NCBI RefSeq assembly: GCF_019904255.1
Contig: NZ_CP063203.1
Span: forward strand, 2,118,001 to 2,182,000
Source of the DNA: Marixanthomonas sp. SCSIO 43207
GTDB taxonomy: Bacteria > Bacteroidota > Bacteroidia > Flavobacteriales > Flavobacteriaceae
DNA: 64,000 nucleotides
Direction: 5' to 3'
The translations under genes and the position numbers were made by a program. Positions 25,949 to 35,260 of this stretch are shown piece after piece; the first letter of the stretch is position 1, and each line of letters starts with the position of its first letter. The notes under the pieces were generated by a model. That model was not told the origin of the DNA and made no database searches. It was given only the letters and a program-made list of their open reading frames with translations.

Positions 25949-27097
25949 TTAATAACTTACATACTCAGTAATTTCTAAGCCATAACCAATCATACCTACA
26001 CGTTTGGTTTGTTCACTATTTGAAATTAAACGAAGTTTATGAATACCTAAGTCGTGTAAAATTTGGGCACCAATACCAAAATCTTTGTTGTCCATTTTTA
26101 TACGTGGCGCTTTTATAACTTTATCGTTGCTTTGGCTATCTTTCAGTTCTTGTAAACGATTTAGTAAATTAAGCGATTGACTTTGCTGGTTAATAAATAC
26201 AATAGCACCTTTTTCTTCTTTGTTGATTACGTGAAACATATCATCAAGTTTCTTTTCGGCATTGTTTGTAAGTGCTGCTAGAATATCGCTGTTTACCAAT
26301 GTAGCGTTAACTCGAACTAAAACAGGCTCGTCTTCTTTCCAATGACCCTTGGTAAGTGCAATGTGAACTTGCTCGTTGGTAGTTTGTTTGTACGCTCGTA
26401 ATCTGAATTTTCCAAATTTGGTATTAATATCAAAATCTTGCTTTTTTTCAATAAGAGAATCGTGCTCCATTCGGTAAGCAATTAAGTCTTCAATTGAAAC
26501 AAGCTTTAAATCAAACTTTTTTGCTACTTCAACCAACTGCGGAAGTCTGGCCATAGTACCGTCCTCATTCATAATTTCTACAATCACACCGGCTGGTTTT
26601 AAACCTGCTAACCGCGCAAAATCAATAGCAGCTTCTGTATGGCCGGTTCTACGCAATACGCCGCCATCTTTAGCTTTTAATGGAAAAATATGCCCCGGTC
26701 TGCTTAGATCGTGTGGTTTGGTTTCTTCAGAAATTAGTGCGTCAATAGTTTTTGCACGATCACTAGCTGAAATACCTGTAGTAACACCTTTTCCTTTTAA
26801 ATCTACAGATATGGTAAAAGCAGTTTCTAGAGGATCGGTATTATTTCCTACCATCATATCAAGTTGTAAATCTTTACAACGCGACTCGGTAATGGGTGCA
26901 CATATTAAACCACGACCGTGAGTTGCCATGAAGTTTATGATGTCTGGAGTGATTTTTTCGGCTGCTGCCATAAAATCGCCTTCATTTTCACGATCCTTAT
27001 CATCAACAACAATGATTACTTTTCCGTTTTTTATATCTTCAATAGCTTCTTCAATAGAATTTAATTGAATTGAGGTGTTTTTTTCTGTAGAAATCAT
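25949..27097 (-). CDS. ribB: 3,4-dihydroxy-2-butanone 4-phosphate synthase with degenerate GTP cyclohydrolase II domain
   Basis: Riboflavin enzyme of 382 residues in RibBA layout. The N-terminal RibB half looks active: 'DDKDRENEGDFMAAAEKIT' near 32, 'THGRGLICAPI' near 58, 'TGISASDRAKTI' near 105 and 'RTGHTEAAIDFARLAG' near 149. The C-terminal half keeps the RibA fold (about 210-380), but the zinc-cysteine motif is gone: the normal 'CDCG' region reads 'LAALTNNAEKKLDD', and the 'RQEGRGIG' loop reads 'FINQQSQSLNLL'. It should therefore supply only the butanone phosphate, and GTP cyclohydrolase II must be encoded elsewhere. It is convergent with the KdnA-like gene, 2 bp apart. Confidence 0.9.
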   Translation of the reverse strand: MISTEKNTSIQLNSIEEAIEDIKNGKVIIVVDDKDRENEGDFMAAAEKITPDIINFMATHGRGLICAPITESRCKDLQLDMMVGNNTDPLETAFTISVDLKGKGVTTGISASDRAKTIDALISEETKPHDLSRPGHIFPLKAKDGGVLRRTGHTEAAIDFARLAGLKPAGVIVEIMNEDGTMARLPQLVEVAKKFDLKLVSIEDLIAYRMEHDSLIEKKQDFDINTKFGKFRLRAYKQTTNEQVHIALTKGHWKEDEPVLVRVNATLVNSDILAALTNNAEKKLDDMFHVINKEEKGAIVFINQQSQSLNLLNRLQELKDSQSNDKVIKAPRIKMDNKDFGIGAQILHDLGIHKLRLISNSEQTKRVGMIGYGLEITEYVSY

Positions 27098-27177
27098 AGC
27101 GTTTTATTATGTTGCAAAGATACGTAAAGCGAGCTAAATGAAAGAAATTTATAACCGATGAGTTTCTTCAGAAAAGA

Positions 27178-28626
27178 TTATTCATCTGCTTCTTTCTTTT
27201 TAAATAATTTACCAATTCGTTGTAAAAAAGAATCAATATCAACAATACCTTGATCTGTTGTTGCTCTATAGGTTAACCAAACACTTAAAGGTAGCATTAT
27301 AGCGGTACTCAACCAGGTGGCGATAAAGGGGTGCATAGTACCATCTTCAGCACTGTTTTTTGCAAAAATACCTATGAAGTGATACGTTAAAAAGAGTAAT
27401 ACAGCAACAACCATAGGTAATCCCATACCTCCTTTTCGAATGATAGCTCCTAATGGCGCTCCTACAAAAAAGAGAATGATACAGGCAATACCCAAAACGT
27501 ATTTTTCATGAAATGCAATTTCAAACTTATTAAGTCGTTTTGATTTTACAAAGAAATCTCGCTTTTTAGCTTGAACAGACTGAAGCGTTCCGCGGGTATT
27601 GTTTAAGGATAAATCTAAAATTCTAATTTGTTCATTTTGACTAAAAATATCTAGAATGTCGTTGATTGTATCGGTGTCAATTTCTTTTTTATTGAGAGGT
27701 CTGTAATTGCTGCCAAATTTTGAAATTCCGCTTCTGAAATACATATTATCTGAAAAAGAACGGATATCGTCTGTAAAACTTCCGGAGAGAGAATCTATTT
27801 CTACTACAAGCTCACCGGTGGTATACATGTTTTCGTTGCTGTAATTATTGTCCTTGTCAAAATCTGCATTATTAAACTCTGTTAAGTCAATATTTATAAC
27901 ATATTCTTTAAATTCACTCTTGGCAAAAGGTTCACGTCTTTGGTCTTTTGCATCGTTTACTTGTACGTCTTCATAGTAATTTCCATCATTTAGGATAAGC
28001 GAAAGTGTGTTGCTTCCTTCTTCACTGGCAAGCTCACCATTGTCTGCAATGATTACGGTATAATTTCCGTTGGGTTTTTTATCATTCTTTTTATGAATTA
28101 CCACATCTTCTAGAAATTCGTCATTTTCTCCAGATTTTTTGGCAACTTTAATATTAAAATTGTCACCTACTTGACTGAACTGACCTTCGGTAATAACCAT
28201 TGAAGGCTTTGATTGGGCAATGTTTCTGCGTAAGTTTTGCCATTTATATTCTGAATAGGGAATCACATTATTTGAAAAGAAAAATGCTGTAATAGACAAT
28301 ATAGCGATAAACACCATCAATGCTCGCATAGCTCGTTGAAGCGATATTCCTGTAGATTTCATAGCCGCAAATTCATACTTTTCAGCAAAATTTCCGAAGA
28401 CCATTAAAGAGGTAACCAAAACAGTCAATGGCAATACTAAGGGAATAAGTCGCGGTGAAACGTACCAAAGAAACTTTAATATAATCCAAACATCTAGATC
28501 TTTTCCGGCTAATTCAGAAATATAAAGCCAAATTGTTTGCAAAACAAAGATGAACATTAAAATAATGAAGACGCTTAAAAACGTCTTCAAATAAGCTATT
28601 AAAATGTATCTGTCTAGTATCTTCAT
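27178..28626 (-). CDS. LptF/LptG family LPS export permease
   Basis: Inner-membrane permease of 482 residues for LPS transport. The N-terminal three helices begin 'MKILDRYILIAYLKTFLSVF', the family opening. 'FGNFAEKYEFAAMKSTGISL' near 78 contains the conserved 'E..A...G.S' cytoplasmic loop. A large beta-jellyroll periplasmic domain follows (about 130-360), then three C-terminal helices (about 375-455). It would work with LptB and a partner permease to pull LPS from the inner membrane. It is likely cotranscribed after lolA (65-bp gap). Which of LptF or LptG it is cannot be decided here. Confidence 0.88.
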   Translation of the reverse strand: MKILDRYILIAYLKTFLSVFIILMFIFVLQTIWLYISELAGKDLDVWIILKFLWYVSPRLIPLVLPLTVLVTSLMVFGNFAEKYEFAAMKSTGISLQRAMRALMVFIAILSITAFFFSNNVIPYSEYKWQNLRRNIAQSKPSMVITEGQFSQVGDNFNIKVAKKSGENDEFLEDVVIHKKNDKKPNGNYTVIIADNGELASEEGSNTLSLILNDGNYYEDVQVNDAKDQRREPFAKSEFKEYVINIDLTEFNNADFDKDNNYSNENMYTTGELVVEIDSLSGSFTDDIRSFSDNMYFRSGISKFGSNYRPLNKKEIDTDTINDILDIFSQNEQIRILDLSLNNTRGTLQSVQAKKRDFFVKSKRLNKFEIAFHEKYVLGIACIILFFVGAPLGAIIRKGGMGLPMVVAVLLFLTYHFIGIFAKNSAEDGTMHPFIATWLSTAIMLPLSVWLTYRATTDQGIVDIDSFLQRIGKLFKKKEADE

Positions 28627-28691
28627 TTGCTACAAAAATAGTATAATAAACAGGATTGTGATAGTAGTATACCCAAATCAAAGATGTGTTT

Positions 28692-29354
28692 TTAATCTAG
28701 CTTGTTTATATAATATCCGTCTGATGCGTATTTAGATTCATCAAAACTAAACAACGTTTTTGATAGCGGTTGATTGGTTTTAAACGAATTAACGGTTAAG
28801 GTGTATTTGGTACCATTAGCGTCGGTTTGGATTAACTTATAGATGTGTTTGGTTTGCACATCAATACCAAGCAAAATATCCTTTATTTCTGCATTTGAAT
28901 CAATAGGAATCAATTTTACAAACTGAATTTTACGTCCTTTTACGTTTTGAGTGATATCCATTTTATAGCGATATCCATTTTCATAAAAGGTCAGCATTTT
29001 TGAAGGAGTGATTTGTTTATCATTCCTTGGGTTGTAGTTTGAGATTGTCACTTCTTCGTCCTCAGGACTAATTGTGTACATTTTTTTACCATCAAACATG
29101 GTGGTTGCTCCCAGCATATTCAAAACATATTTTTCTCCGGCAATAGTCACATCACCACGAGTATCTTGGCTTACGTTTTCTTTTGTGTTATTCAAATTGT
29201 ATTTGAAATCTATTTTAATATTATCATAGCTTTTTGCCTTTGCTGAAACTTCTTTCAAAAGTTTTTTTGCGTCTTGAGCTTGTACAAAACTCACAGCTAA
29301 AAAAGCTAAAACGATACAAGTTGCTGTTTTCAAATTATGAATCATTGTTTTCAT
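28692..29354 (-). CDS. LolA-type outer-membrane lipoprotein carrier
   Basis: Periplasmic carrier protein of about 220 residues. A signal peptide ends at 'VSFVQAQ' (about residue 27), then 'KLLKEVSAKAKSYDNIKIDF' and 'GDVTIAGEKYVLNM' give the half-barrel start typical of flavobacterial LolA-like proteins. It may shuttle lipoproteins from the inner to the outer membrane. Two ATGs fit, 29354 and 29345 (MIHNLK), and both overlap the 3' end of ftsK, so translation is probably coupled. Its place between ftsK and an Lpt permease gene suits an envelope function. Confidence 0.82.
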   Translation of the reverse strand: MKTMIHNLKTATCIVLAFLAVSFVQAQDAKKLLKEVSAKAKSYDNIKIDFKYNLNNTKENVSQDTRGDVTIAGEKYVLNMLGATTMFDGKKMYTISPEDEEVTISNYNPRNDKQITPSKMLTFYENGYRYKMDITQNVKGRKIQFVKLIPIDSNAEIKDILLGIDVQTKHIYKLIQTDANGTKYTLTVNSFKTNQPLSKTLFSFDESKYASDGYYINKLD

Positions 29355-31707
29355 TGTCTAAATGTTGTTTAAGTGCTTCTAAGGTTGGTATCAATACTTG
29401 TCTTGCTTTACTTCCTTCAAACGGACCTACAATTCCTGCGGCTTCTAGTTGGTCTATAATTCTTCCGGCTCTATTGTATCCTAATTTCAATTTTCGTTGT
29501 AATAAGGATGCAGAACCTTGCTGAGCAATAACTAGTACTTCGGCAGCCTGCGGAAACAGTTTATCACGTTCTTCGATAATATCATCAAGAGTTGTGCCAC
29601 CTTCTTCGCTTTCATATTCGGGTAGCATATGTGCATCTGGATATGCTTTTTGTGAACCAATATAGTCTGTTATGTCAGCTACTTCAGGTGTATCAACAAA
29701 GGCACATTGCAATCGTGTCAGGTCGTTTCCTTGAGTGTATAACATATCTCCACGACCAATTAATTGATCAGCTCCCGAATTGTCCAAAATAGTCCTAGAG
29801 TCAATTTTACTGGTTACCCTAAAGGCTACTCGGGCAGGGAAGTTGGCTTTTATAATTCCGGTAATTACATTTACCGAAGGTCGCTGCGTGGCTACAATTA
29901 AGTGAATACCGATAGCTCGAGCCAATTGTGCAAGTCGAGCAATAGGCGTTTCTACTTCTTTTCCGGCGGTCATGATTAAATCTGCAAATTCATCAATTAC
30001 CAAAACAATGTAAGGTAGAAAACGGTGACCGTCGTTTGGATTTAATTTTCGTTTTTTAAACTTAGCGTTGTATTCTTTAATATTTCGGCAAAACGCTTCT
30101 TTGAGTAAATCATAGCGTTCATCCATTTCAATACACAATGAGTTAAGGGTATTGATTACTTTGTTGGTGTCTGTGATGATTGCCTCTTCGCTATCTGGCA
30201 GTTTTGCCAAATAATGACGTTCAATTTTATTAAAAAGCGTTAATTCAACTTTTTTAGGATCTACGAGTACAAATTTCACTTCTGCAGGGTGTTTTTTATA
30301 CAGTAGTGAAGTGAGAATAGCATTTAACCCAACCGATTTACCTTGTCCTGTAGCACCGGCCATCAACAAGTGTGGCATTTTTGCTAGATCAACTACAAAA
30401 GTTTCATTGCTAATGGTTTTTCCTAATGCTAAAGGTAGCTCCATCTCGGCTTTTTGAAATTTAGGCGAAGCAATTACAGAACGCATTGATACAATGCGAG
30501 CATCTTTATTAGGTACTTCAATACCAATTGTTCCACGACCTGGAATAGGAGCAATGATTCTAATTCCCAATGCAGAAAGCGATAAGGCAATATCGTCTTC
30601 TAAGTTTTTAATTTTTGAAATACGAATACCGGCATCGGGTACAATTTCATACAAAGTTACCGTAGGACCTACAGTCGCTTTTATATTTGAAATACCAATT
30701 TTGTAGTTATTTAGGGTTTCTACAATTCGGTTTTTATTTTCTTCTAGTTCTTCTTGATTAATGGTAATACCTTTTCCGCCCGTGTAATCTTTTAATAATT
30801 CAATAGTAGGAAATTTGTATTTGCTTAATTCTAGAGTAGGATCAAACTCACCAAAATCTTCAACTAATTTATTGCTTAAGTCTTCTTCAACCTCTTCTTC
30901 TTCGGCAGCTTGCTCAACTTCCATTTTTACTTCATCTTCTGAAGCTTCATTTGAAGGTGTTTCAACAGTTGGTTTTTCTTCTTCCTCTTTTGAAATATCC
31001 ATGGCTACGGTTGAGGCTTCTTGCGTGGTAACTGTTTCAACTACAGATTTTTCATAATCAGTTTGTGAGGGTTTTTCTTCAGAAGTATCTTCAGAAAAAT
31101 CATCTTTTAAGTCTTTCTTTGTTTTTCTAAAGTAGGCTGCAACAACATCTGGCGTGATTTTCAATCGAATTACAAAATAGACAATAGCTAAAAATGTCAT
31201 TACAAGAATGGTTCCTGTAAGGCCCAAGTAATCTTGTGACAGGTCGTTAAGTTCATAACCAATTACACCACTTAAAAGACTGTTTGTCTCAGTAAAAAAG
31301 CCAAAGAAAGCAGCTATCCATATCATTACTAGAATACCCCAAAACCAGAAGCGTTTTAATTGGGTCTTGGTATAATCAAAAAAGTAATAAATTCCCGTAA
31401 GTGTTATTAAAAAGGCGAAGATAAATGCAGCTATCCCGAAACCATCATACACAAAAAAGTGGGCTAAATTGGTTCCAAACTTACTAAGCCAGTTTTGAGT
31501 TTCTAGTTCCCGTTCGGTTAAAATCCCTACTTCACTTTGATCTGCTTGCCAAGTAAAAAAATAGGAAAAGAAGGAAAGTATTAATGCCAATCCCAAGAAA
31601 AATAAAAAACCACCTAAAACAATCTTTTGCTGTTTTGATAGGGCAAAAGATATCTTTTTACGCGGCGTTTTGGTTTTTTTAGTTGCTTTTTTCTTTTTTC
31701 TCGCCAT
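29335..31707 (-). CDS. ftsK: DNA translocase FtsK
   Basis: Protein of 790 residues. It has a basic N-terminus (KKKKATKKTK), then four or five membrane helices (about 28-190), an acidic Glu-rich linker (about 200-290) and the motor domain. Walker A is 'GATGQGKSVGLNAIL' near 447 and Walker B 'VLVIDEFADLIM' near 555. The C-terminal gamma winged helix 'LVIAQQGSASLLQRKLKLGY' near 725 should read chromosome KOPS-like sites. It pumps the terminus region at the division septum for dimer resolution. The linker is short compared with E. coli FtsK, as is usual in Bacteroidota. Confidence 0.96.
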   Translation of the reverse strand: MARKKKKATKKTKTPRKKISFALSKQQKIVLGGFLFFLGLALILSFFSYFFTWQADQSEVGILTERELETQNWLSKFGTNLAHFFVYDGFGIAAFIFAFLITLTGIYYFFDYTKTQLKRFWFWGILVMIWIAAFFGFFTETNSLLSGVIGYELNDLSQDYLGLTGTILVMTFLAIVYFVIRLKITPDVVAAYFRKTKKDLKDDFSEDTSEEKPSQTDYEKSVVETVTTQEASTVAMDISKEEEEKPTVETPSNEASEDEVKMEVEQAAEEEEVEEDLSNKLVEDFGEFDPTLELSKYKFPTIELLKDYTGGKGITINQEELEENKNRIVETLNNYKIGISNIKATVGPTVTLYEIVPDAGIRISKIKNLEDDIALSLSALGIRIIAPIPGRGTIGIEVPNKDARIVSMRSVIASPKFQKAEMELPLALGKTISNETFVVDLAKMPHLLMAGATGQGKSVGLNAILTSLLYKKHPAEVKFVLVDPKKVELTLFNKIERHYLAKLPDSEEAIITDTNKVINTLNSLCIEMDERYDLLKEAFCRNIKEYNAKFKKRKLNPNDGHRFLPYIVLVIDEFADLIMTAGKEVETPIARLAQLARAIGIHLIVATQRPSVNVITGIIKANFPARVAFRVTSKIDSRTILDNSGADQLIGRGDMLYTQGNDLTRLQCAFVDTPEVADITDYIGSQKAYPDAHMLPEYESEEGGTTLDDIIEERDKLFPQAAEVLVIAQQGSASLLQRKLKLGYNRAGRIIDQLEAAGIVGPFEGSKARQVLIPTLEALKQHLDNENNDS

Positions 31708-31813
31708 GGAGGATTGGGTTGTCTTTTCAGCAAAAATACAATATACAACGTCACAAACTACATAAAATTATTGAAATTACACGGGTAATTTGAAGAAAGT
31801 AAATACTAAAAAA

Positions 31814-32776
31814 TTAACTGAATAAAGAATAGGTGATTAGCAATTTACCGTCTTTGCGCCATCTAATCCAACCTTTTCCTGTTTCGGTTTGGGTGTTATT
31901 TAATAATATTCCGTAAAGCCAGTCTCCTTCTACTAAAAGGGGAGTAATAGATTTAAAAGTTGCTTTTACTTCGCCGGCATAATCTAAAGGTTTAATACGT
32001 ACAACTTGGTTTGTGTTTTGTTTAAGCTCAACGCTGTTCATTGATAAAATATATTCAGGCCACGACTTAAATGTTCCTGCATTTTTAGCTACGTAAGCTA
32101 CTCGGTTTTCAATACGATTGGTTTCAACTTTGATAAAATCGTGACCTATTCCCAAAGCTTTTAAGTGAATAATTCCGTAATCTAGTTTGAGCTCGGCTGG
32201 TAGTAACCAAGGTGGCGCGTATTGAGTTGTAAAGTTTTTATATTGGTCTATCGTAAAAGCAAGGCTATCTTGTGGAGTGTGTTCAATTAAGCCTTTTTCA
32301 AGATTAACGCCTCCATAAAAATAAAGGGTACTGTTCTCATAAAAATTGGGAATAAAAAAACCTATTCCTATTTTTTCGTTTTTTGATAAAACAATTGTTT
32401 TGGAATACTTGTAGCGCATGGCAGTTGGCTGGGTAGTATTTTTAGGGCTTAGTTGTAAGTCATTCTGTTCATCTGCTTTATTTTGACGTTCCAAATACCG
32501 ATAATGAGTTATACCGTATGCGATAATTAAAAGTAATAAAAGAATCCAGTTGAGTTTTACAATTAATTGGGGCTTAACATGATATGCTATAAAAAATGAA
32601 GAAATAAAAGCAATTCCCCCTACCAAAACACCATAACCCAATACAATTGCGCCACCTGCCAAACCTTGATGTTTTCCCGCGCCAAGCAGTGCAGATATAT
32701 AAAGACCTACTGCAAAAAACACAAGTAGCATTAAAAAATAAAAAGCAATATTTGCGGGTTTTAAAATCTTTTGCAT
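31814..32776 (-). CDS. Hypothetical membrane-anchored protein with duplicated 'WIRWRK' domain
   Basis: Unrecognised protein of 320 residues. Three membrane helices lie at about 10-32, 43-66 and 75-92, then an exported domain from about 125. That domain is a clear paralog of the next protein (32779-33414): both share 'GFF.P' near its start, 'LDYGI', 'SW.E..LS..SVE' and the ending 'GWIRWRKDGKLLITYSLFS'. The closing 'WI.W' strand pair resembles SH3-like beta folds, but no known family is certain. The 2-bp gap between the two genes suggests tandem duplication and cotranscription. Function is unknown. Confidence 0.7.
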   Translation of the reverse strand: MQKILKPANIAFYFLMLLVFFAVGLYISALLGAGKHQGLAGGAIVLGYGVLVGGIAFISSFFIAYHVKPQLIVKLNWILLLLLIIAYGITHYRYLERQNKADEQNDLQLSPKNTTQPTAMRYKYSKTIVLSKNEKIGIGFFIPNFYENSTLYFYGGVNLEKGLIEHTPQDSLAFTIDQYKNFTTQYAPPWLLPAELKLDYGIIHLKALGIGHDFIKVETNRIENRVAYVAKNAGTFKSWPEYILSMNSVELKQNTNQVVRIKPLDYAGEVKATFKSITPLLVEGDWLYGILLNNTQTETGKGWIRWRKDGKLLITYSLFS

Positions 32777-32778
32777 AC

Positions 32779-33414
32779 CTAACTCAATAAATTATAACGA
32801 ATTAAAAGGGTGTTGTCTTTTCGCCATCTAATCCATCCGGTTGTACCGGTTGCTTTAAAATCACTTCCTAAAACCGTTACTTGCATCCAATCACCCATAA
32901 CATAAATAGGTTTTAAAAAAGTAGCTTGATCATAGACTCTTCCGGCAGATTTAACCATAGGATTATCAAAAATCTTTTGTTTTTCTGAAATAAACTCTAC
33001 CGAATGTATACTCAATAAAAATTCTTCCCAGGAAACAAAATCTCCATTTTGCCGAAGCATATAAATGGTTTTCCCTGTTTCTTCATTTGCTATAAGTTCT
33101 ACATAATCTAGCCCTAGCTTTTTTACACTTATGAAGAAAATTCCGTAGTCTATTTTATTGTGAATTGGAGCAAACCAACTAGGGGCTTTATCAACTATAA
33201 TAGTATAACCCTTTTTTATAAAGGTGATACTATCTACTGCTTTTTCTAGACCGGGTGTTTTGACGTTTAGACTTTCTTCACTATACAAGTAAATAGTATG
33301 GTCTTCAGCTACAGTAGGAGAAAAAAAACCTATAGGCATCAATTTTTCTTGACAGTGAAAAGTGGTTGTAACCATCACTAGAACTAGTATTAAATGTTTT
33401 TTTAATAAATACAT
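32779..33414 (-). CDS. Hypothetical exported protein, paralog of 31814-32776
   Basis: Unrecognised protein of 211 residues. A hydrophobic N-terminal segment, 'LILVLVMVTTTFHC', acts as signal peptide; a Cys at its end could make it a lipoprotein, although the lipobox is poor. The rest aligns over its length with the C-terminal two thirds of the next protein and ends 'GWIRWRKDNTLLIRYNLLS'. The start at 33414 directly follows the stop of the VWA gene (33416), while the longer reading frame from 33447 would overlap it by 31 bp. It is the shorter member of the pair. Confidence 0.7.
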   Translation of the reverse strand: MYLLKKHLILVLVMVTTTFHCQEKLMPIGFFSPTVAEDHTIYLYSEESLNVKTPGLEKAVDSITFIKKGYTIIVDKAPSWFAPIHNKIDYGIFFISVKKLGLDYVELIANEETGKTIYMLRQNGDFVSWEEFLLSIHSVEFISEKQKIFDNPMVKSAGRVYDQATFLKPIYVMGDWMQVTVLGSDFKATGTTGWIRWRKDNTLLIRYNLLS

Positions 33415-33415
33415 A

Positions 33416-34807
33416 TTAATAATTGATGGTTTCTGAATGTGTTTCACCGGCTTTAATGGTTACAGTAACTGTTTTCTTTCCGAGGTTGGAGTTTTTTCCC
33501 AACGCATTTGTTTGCACTTTATAGGTACCAGGATTGATATTGATTTTTCTGCCTTTATTATAAGTACGACCTCCGGCAACACGCTTTCCTGTAGCGGTAT
33601 CTTCAACGTAGCTTGTGCAATCAATAAGTTCACCATTGTACTTTGGGAGTATTTCCAACACACCACTTTCAAAATTATAACGTACAGGTGTCTCTTTTCC
33701 GGGTTCTATTACTTTATCTTCAATAATAGTTGTGGTTTCTAGACCTTGCATATTTAATGCCTGAACTTTTATATCATACGTTCCGGCGTTTAATTCTACC
33801 GGCCTTGTTTTTCCATAGGTTCTTATACCACCTACAACCGTTCCATTTTGATCGGTTATTTTTGTTGTGCAGTCCCAGCCTTCACCGTTATTGGTTGTAG
33901 TTATTACAAATTTACCTCCATCAAAACTTACTAATTGAAAGGTTTTTTTGTCGTCATAGGTTGTAACATTTTTAAAAAGAAGCGGTTTTATTTTTGAATT
34001 TTCAAGGGGTCTCACTTCAATATCATAGGTTCCGGCCGGTAAGTATGCATAAGCTGTGTCCCGATATGTACGTATGCCTCCCATTCTTTCGCTGGTTCCA
34101 GGTTTATAAGCGGTCATCAATGCATCAACAGCTTGATTGTTTTTTACAGCGTATATACCATGATTTCCTTCATTTTTATCAATGGTTTGGGTAACTACTT
34201 GATTCATTGCATCTCCAAGAGCATTTGCGTCTGCTGCATCGTAGTATGTTCCGTCTCCGGCAGTTGCAGCACATTTTAATTGTCCTGTTTCTTCAGCTTT
34301 AAGTCCAAATCCTACAATATGTAATTTAAAGTCGATCCCTTCTTCTTTGGCAGCTTTTACTACATCACAGATATTTCCGTTGCAGGATTCAATTCCGTCT
34401 GTGATTAAAATAATAGTTGCCTTTTCTTTGCTCTTCCGAAGTTGATTAATAACAGTAGTTGCAGAATAGGCTAGTGGTGTTTTACCTAATGGTTTAATAT
34501 TTTTTACAGCAGTTGTAATAGTGTTTTTTGAACTATTAGAAATACCTACTAGAGTTTCAACATCTTTACAGTCTCCTTTTTGGCGATGGCCATACGCTAC
34601 TAGACCTATTTGTTGATTGGTTGGTAAATTATCAACAGTAGTTGACAAGACGCTTGAAGCAATTTCCATTTTGGTTTTGCCTTGCATTTGCCCCCACATA
34701 GAGCCGCTGGCATCATAAACGAAAATTATAGGTGCGGGATTATTTGATTGAGCGTTTAACTGAAATGACAACAGAAAAACACAAAATAGTGCAGCTAGTT
34801 GTTTCAT
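33416..34807 (-). CDS. Secreted VWA-domain protein with three C-terminal beta repeats
   Basis: Exported protein of 463 residues. The signal peptide ends near 'FQLNAQ' (about 20). The von Willebrand A domain follows with an intact MIDAS: 'VYDASGSMWG' near 30, 'GKTPLAYSAT' near 108 and 'LITDGIESCNG' near 134. After about residue 220 three repeats of roughly 80 residues appear, each with a 'GG.RTY' and 'AGTYDI.V.AL' core ('GGIRTYRDTAYAYLPAGTYD', 'GGIRTYGKTRPVELNAGTYD', 'AGGRTYNKGRKININPGTYK'). These look like adhesion or carbohydrate-type beta domains. ATG 34807 gives the clean signal peptide. It heads a cluster with the two 'WIRWRK' proteins. Confidence 0.85.
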   Translation of the reverse strand: MKQLAALFCVFLLSFQLNAQSNNPAPIIFVYDASGSMWGQMQGKTKMEIASSVLSTTVDNLPTNQQIGLVAYGHRQKGDCKDVETLVGISNSSKNTITTAVKNIKPLGKTPLAYSATTVINQLRKSKEKATIILITDGIESCNGNICDVVKAAKEEGIDFKLHIVGFGLKAEETGQLKCAATAGDGTYYDAADANALGDAMNQVVTQTIDKNEGNHGIYAVKNNQAVDALMTAYKPGTSERMGGIRTYRDTAYAYLPAGTYDIEVRPLENSKIKPLLFKNVTTYDDKKTFQLVSFDGGKFVITTTNNGEGWDCTTKITDQNGTVVGGIRTYGKTRPVELNAGTYDIKVQALNMQGLETTTIIEDKVIEPGKETPVRYNFESGVLEILPKYNGELIDCTSYVEDTATGKRVAGGRTYNKGRKININPGTYKVQTNALGKNSNLGKKTVTVTIKAGETHSETINY

Positions 34808-34899
34808 AATTAAAATTTTGGTCGTACTAAATTTAACCAAAATTAATATATGAAAATAGTGTCTTTTTTGTAGTAATTAACTGACTGTTAAGTGGTTGT

Positions 34900-35259
34900 T
34901 TATAGTTTTGGAATGTAAATTATACATCCAATAATAACAGCTCCTACAGCAGCAAAAAATACGGCTCCTGCTGCTACATCTTTTATAAGGCCTATTTTGT
35001 TATGAAAATCTGGATGTACAAAATCTGCTATTTCTTCAGCGGCTGTGTTAAGTCCTTCAACACTCATAACCAAAGCAATAGCAAATATTTGTAACATCCA
35101 TTCAGTATTGGAAATTTCAAAATAAAACCCTATAAGAGTCATTATAATAGCAATACAAGCTTGAACCTGTATGCTGGGTTCTTTTTTTAAAAGCGTCCAA
35201 GCGCCTTTTGCTGCGTATCCACAACCTCGTAGCCGTTTACCAAGGAATGTGTTCCACAT
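34900..35259 (-). CDS. DgkA-type diacylglycerol/undecaprenol kinase
   Basis: Small inner-membrane kinase of 119 residues with three helices (about 32-47, 53-70, 95-115). The family signature reads 'SVEGLNTAAEEIADFV' near 65, followed by 'IKDVAAGAVFFAA' near 90, which give the catalytic Glu and metal-binding residues. It phosphorylates diacylglycerol or, more likely in this branch, undecaprenol. Recycled undecaprenyl phosphate would also feed capsule and peptidoglycan synthesis. It follows tpx by 1 bp and is probably cotranscribed. Confidence 0.9.
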   Translation of the reverse strand: MWNTFLGKRLRGCGYAAKGAWTLLKKEPSIQVQACIAIIMTLIGFYFEISNTEWMLQIFAIALVMSVEGLNTAAEEIADFVHPDFHNKIGLIKDVAAGAVFFAAVGAVIIGCIIYIPKL

Positions 35260-35260
35260 A

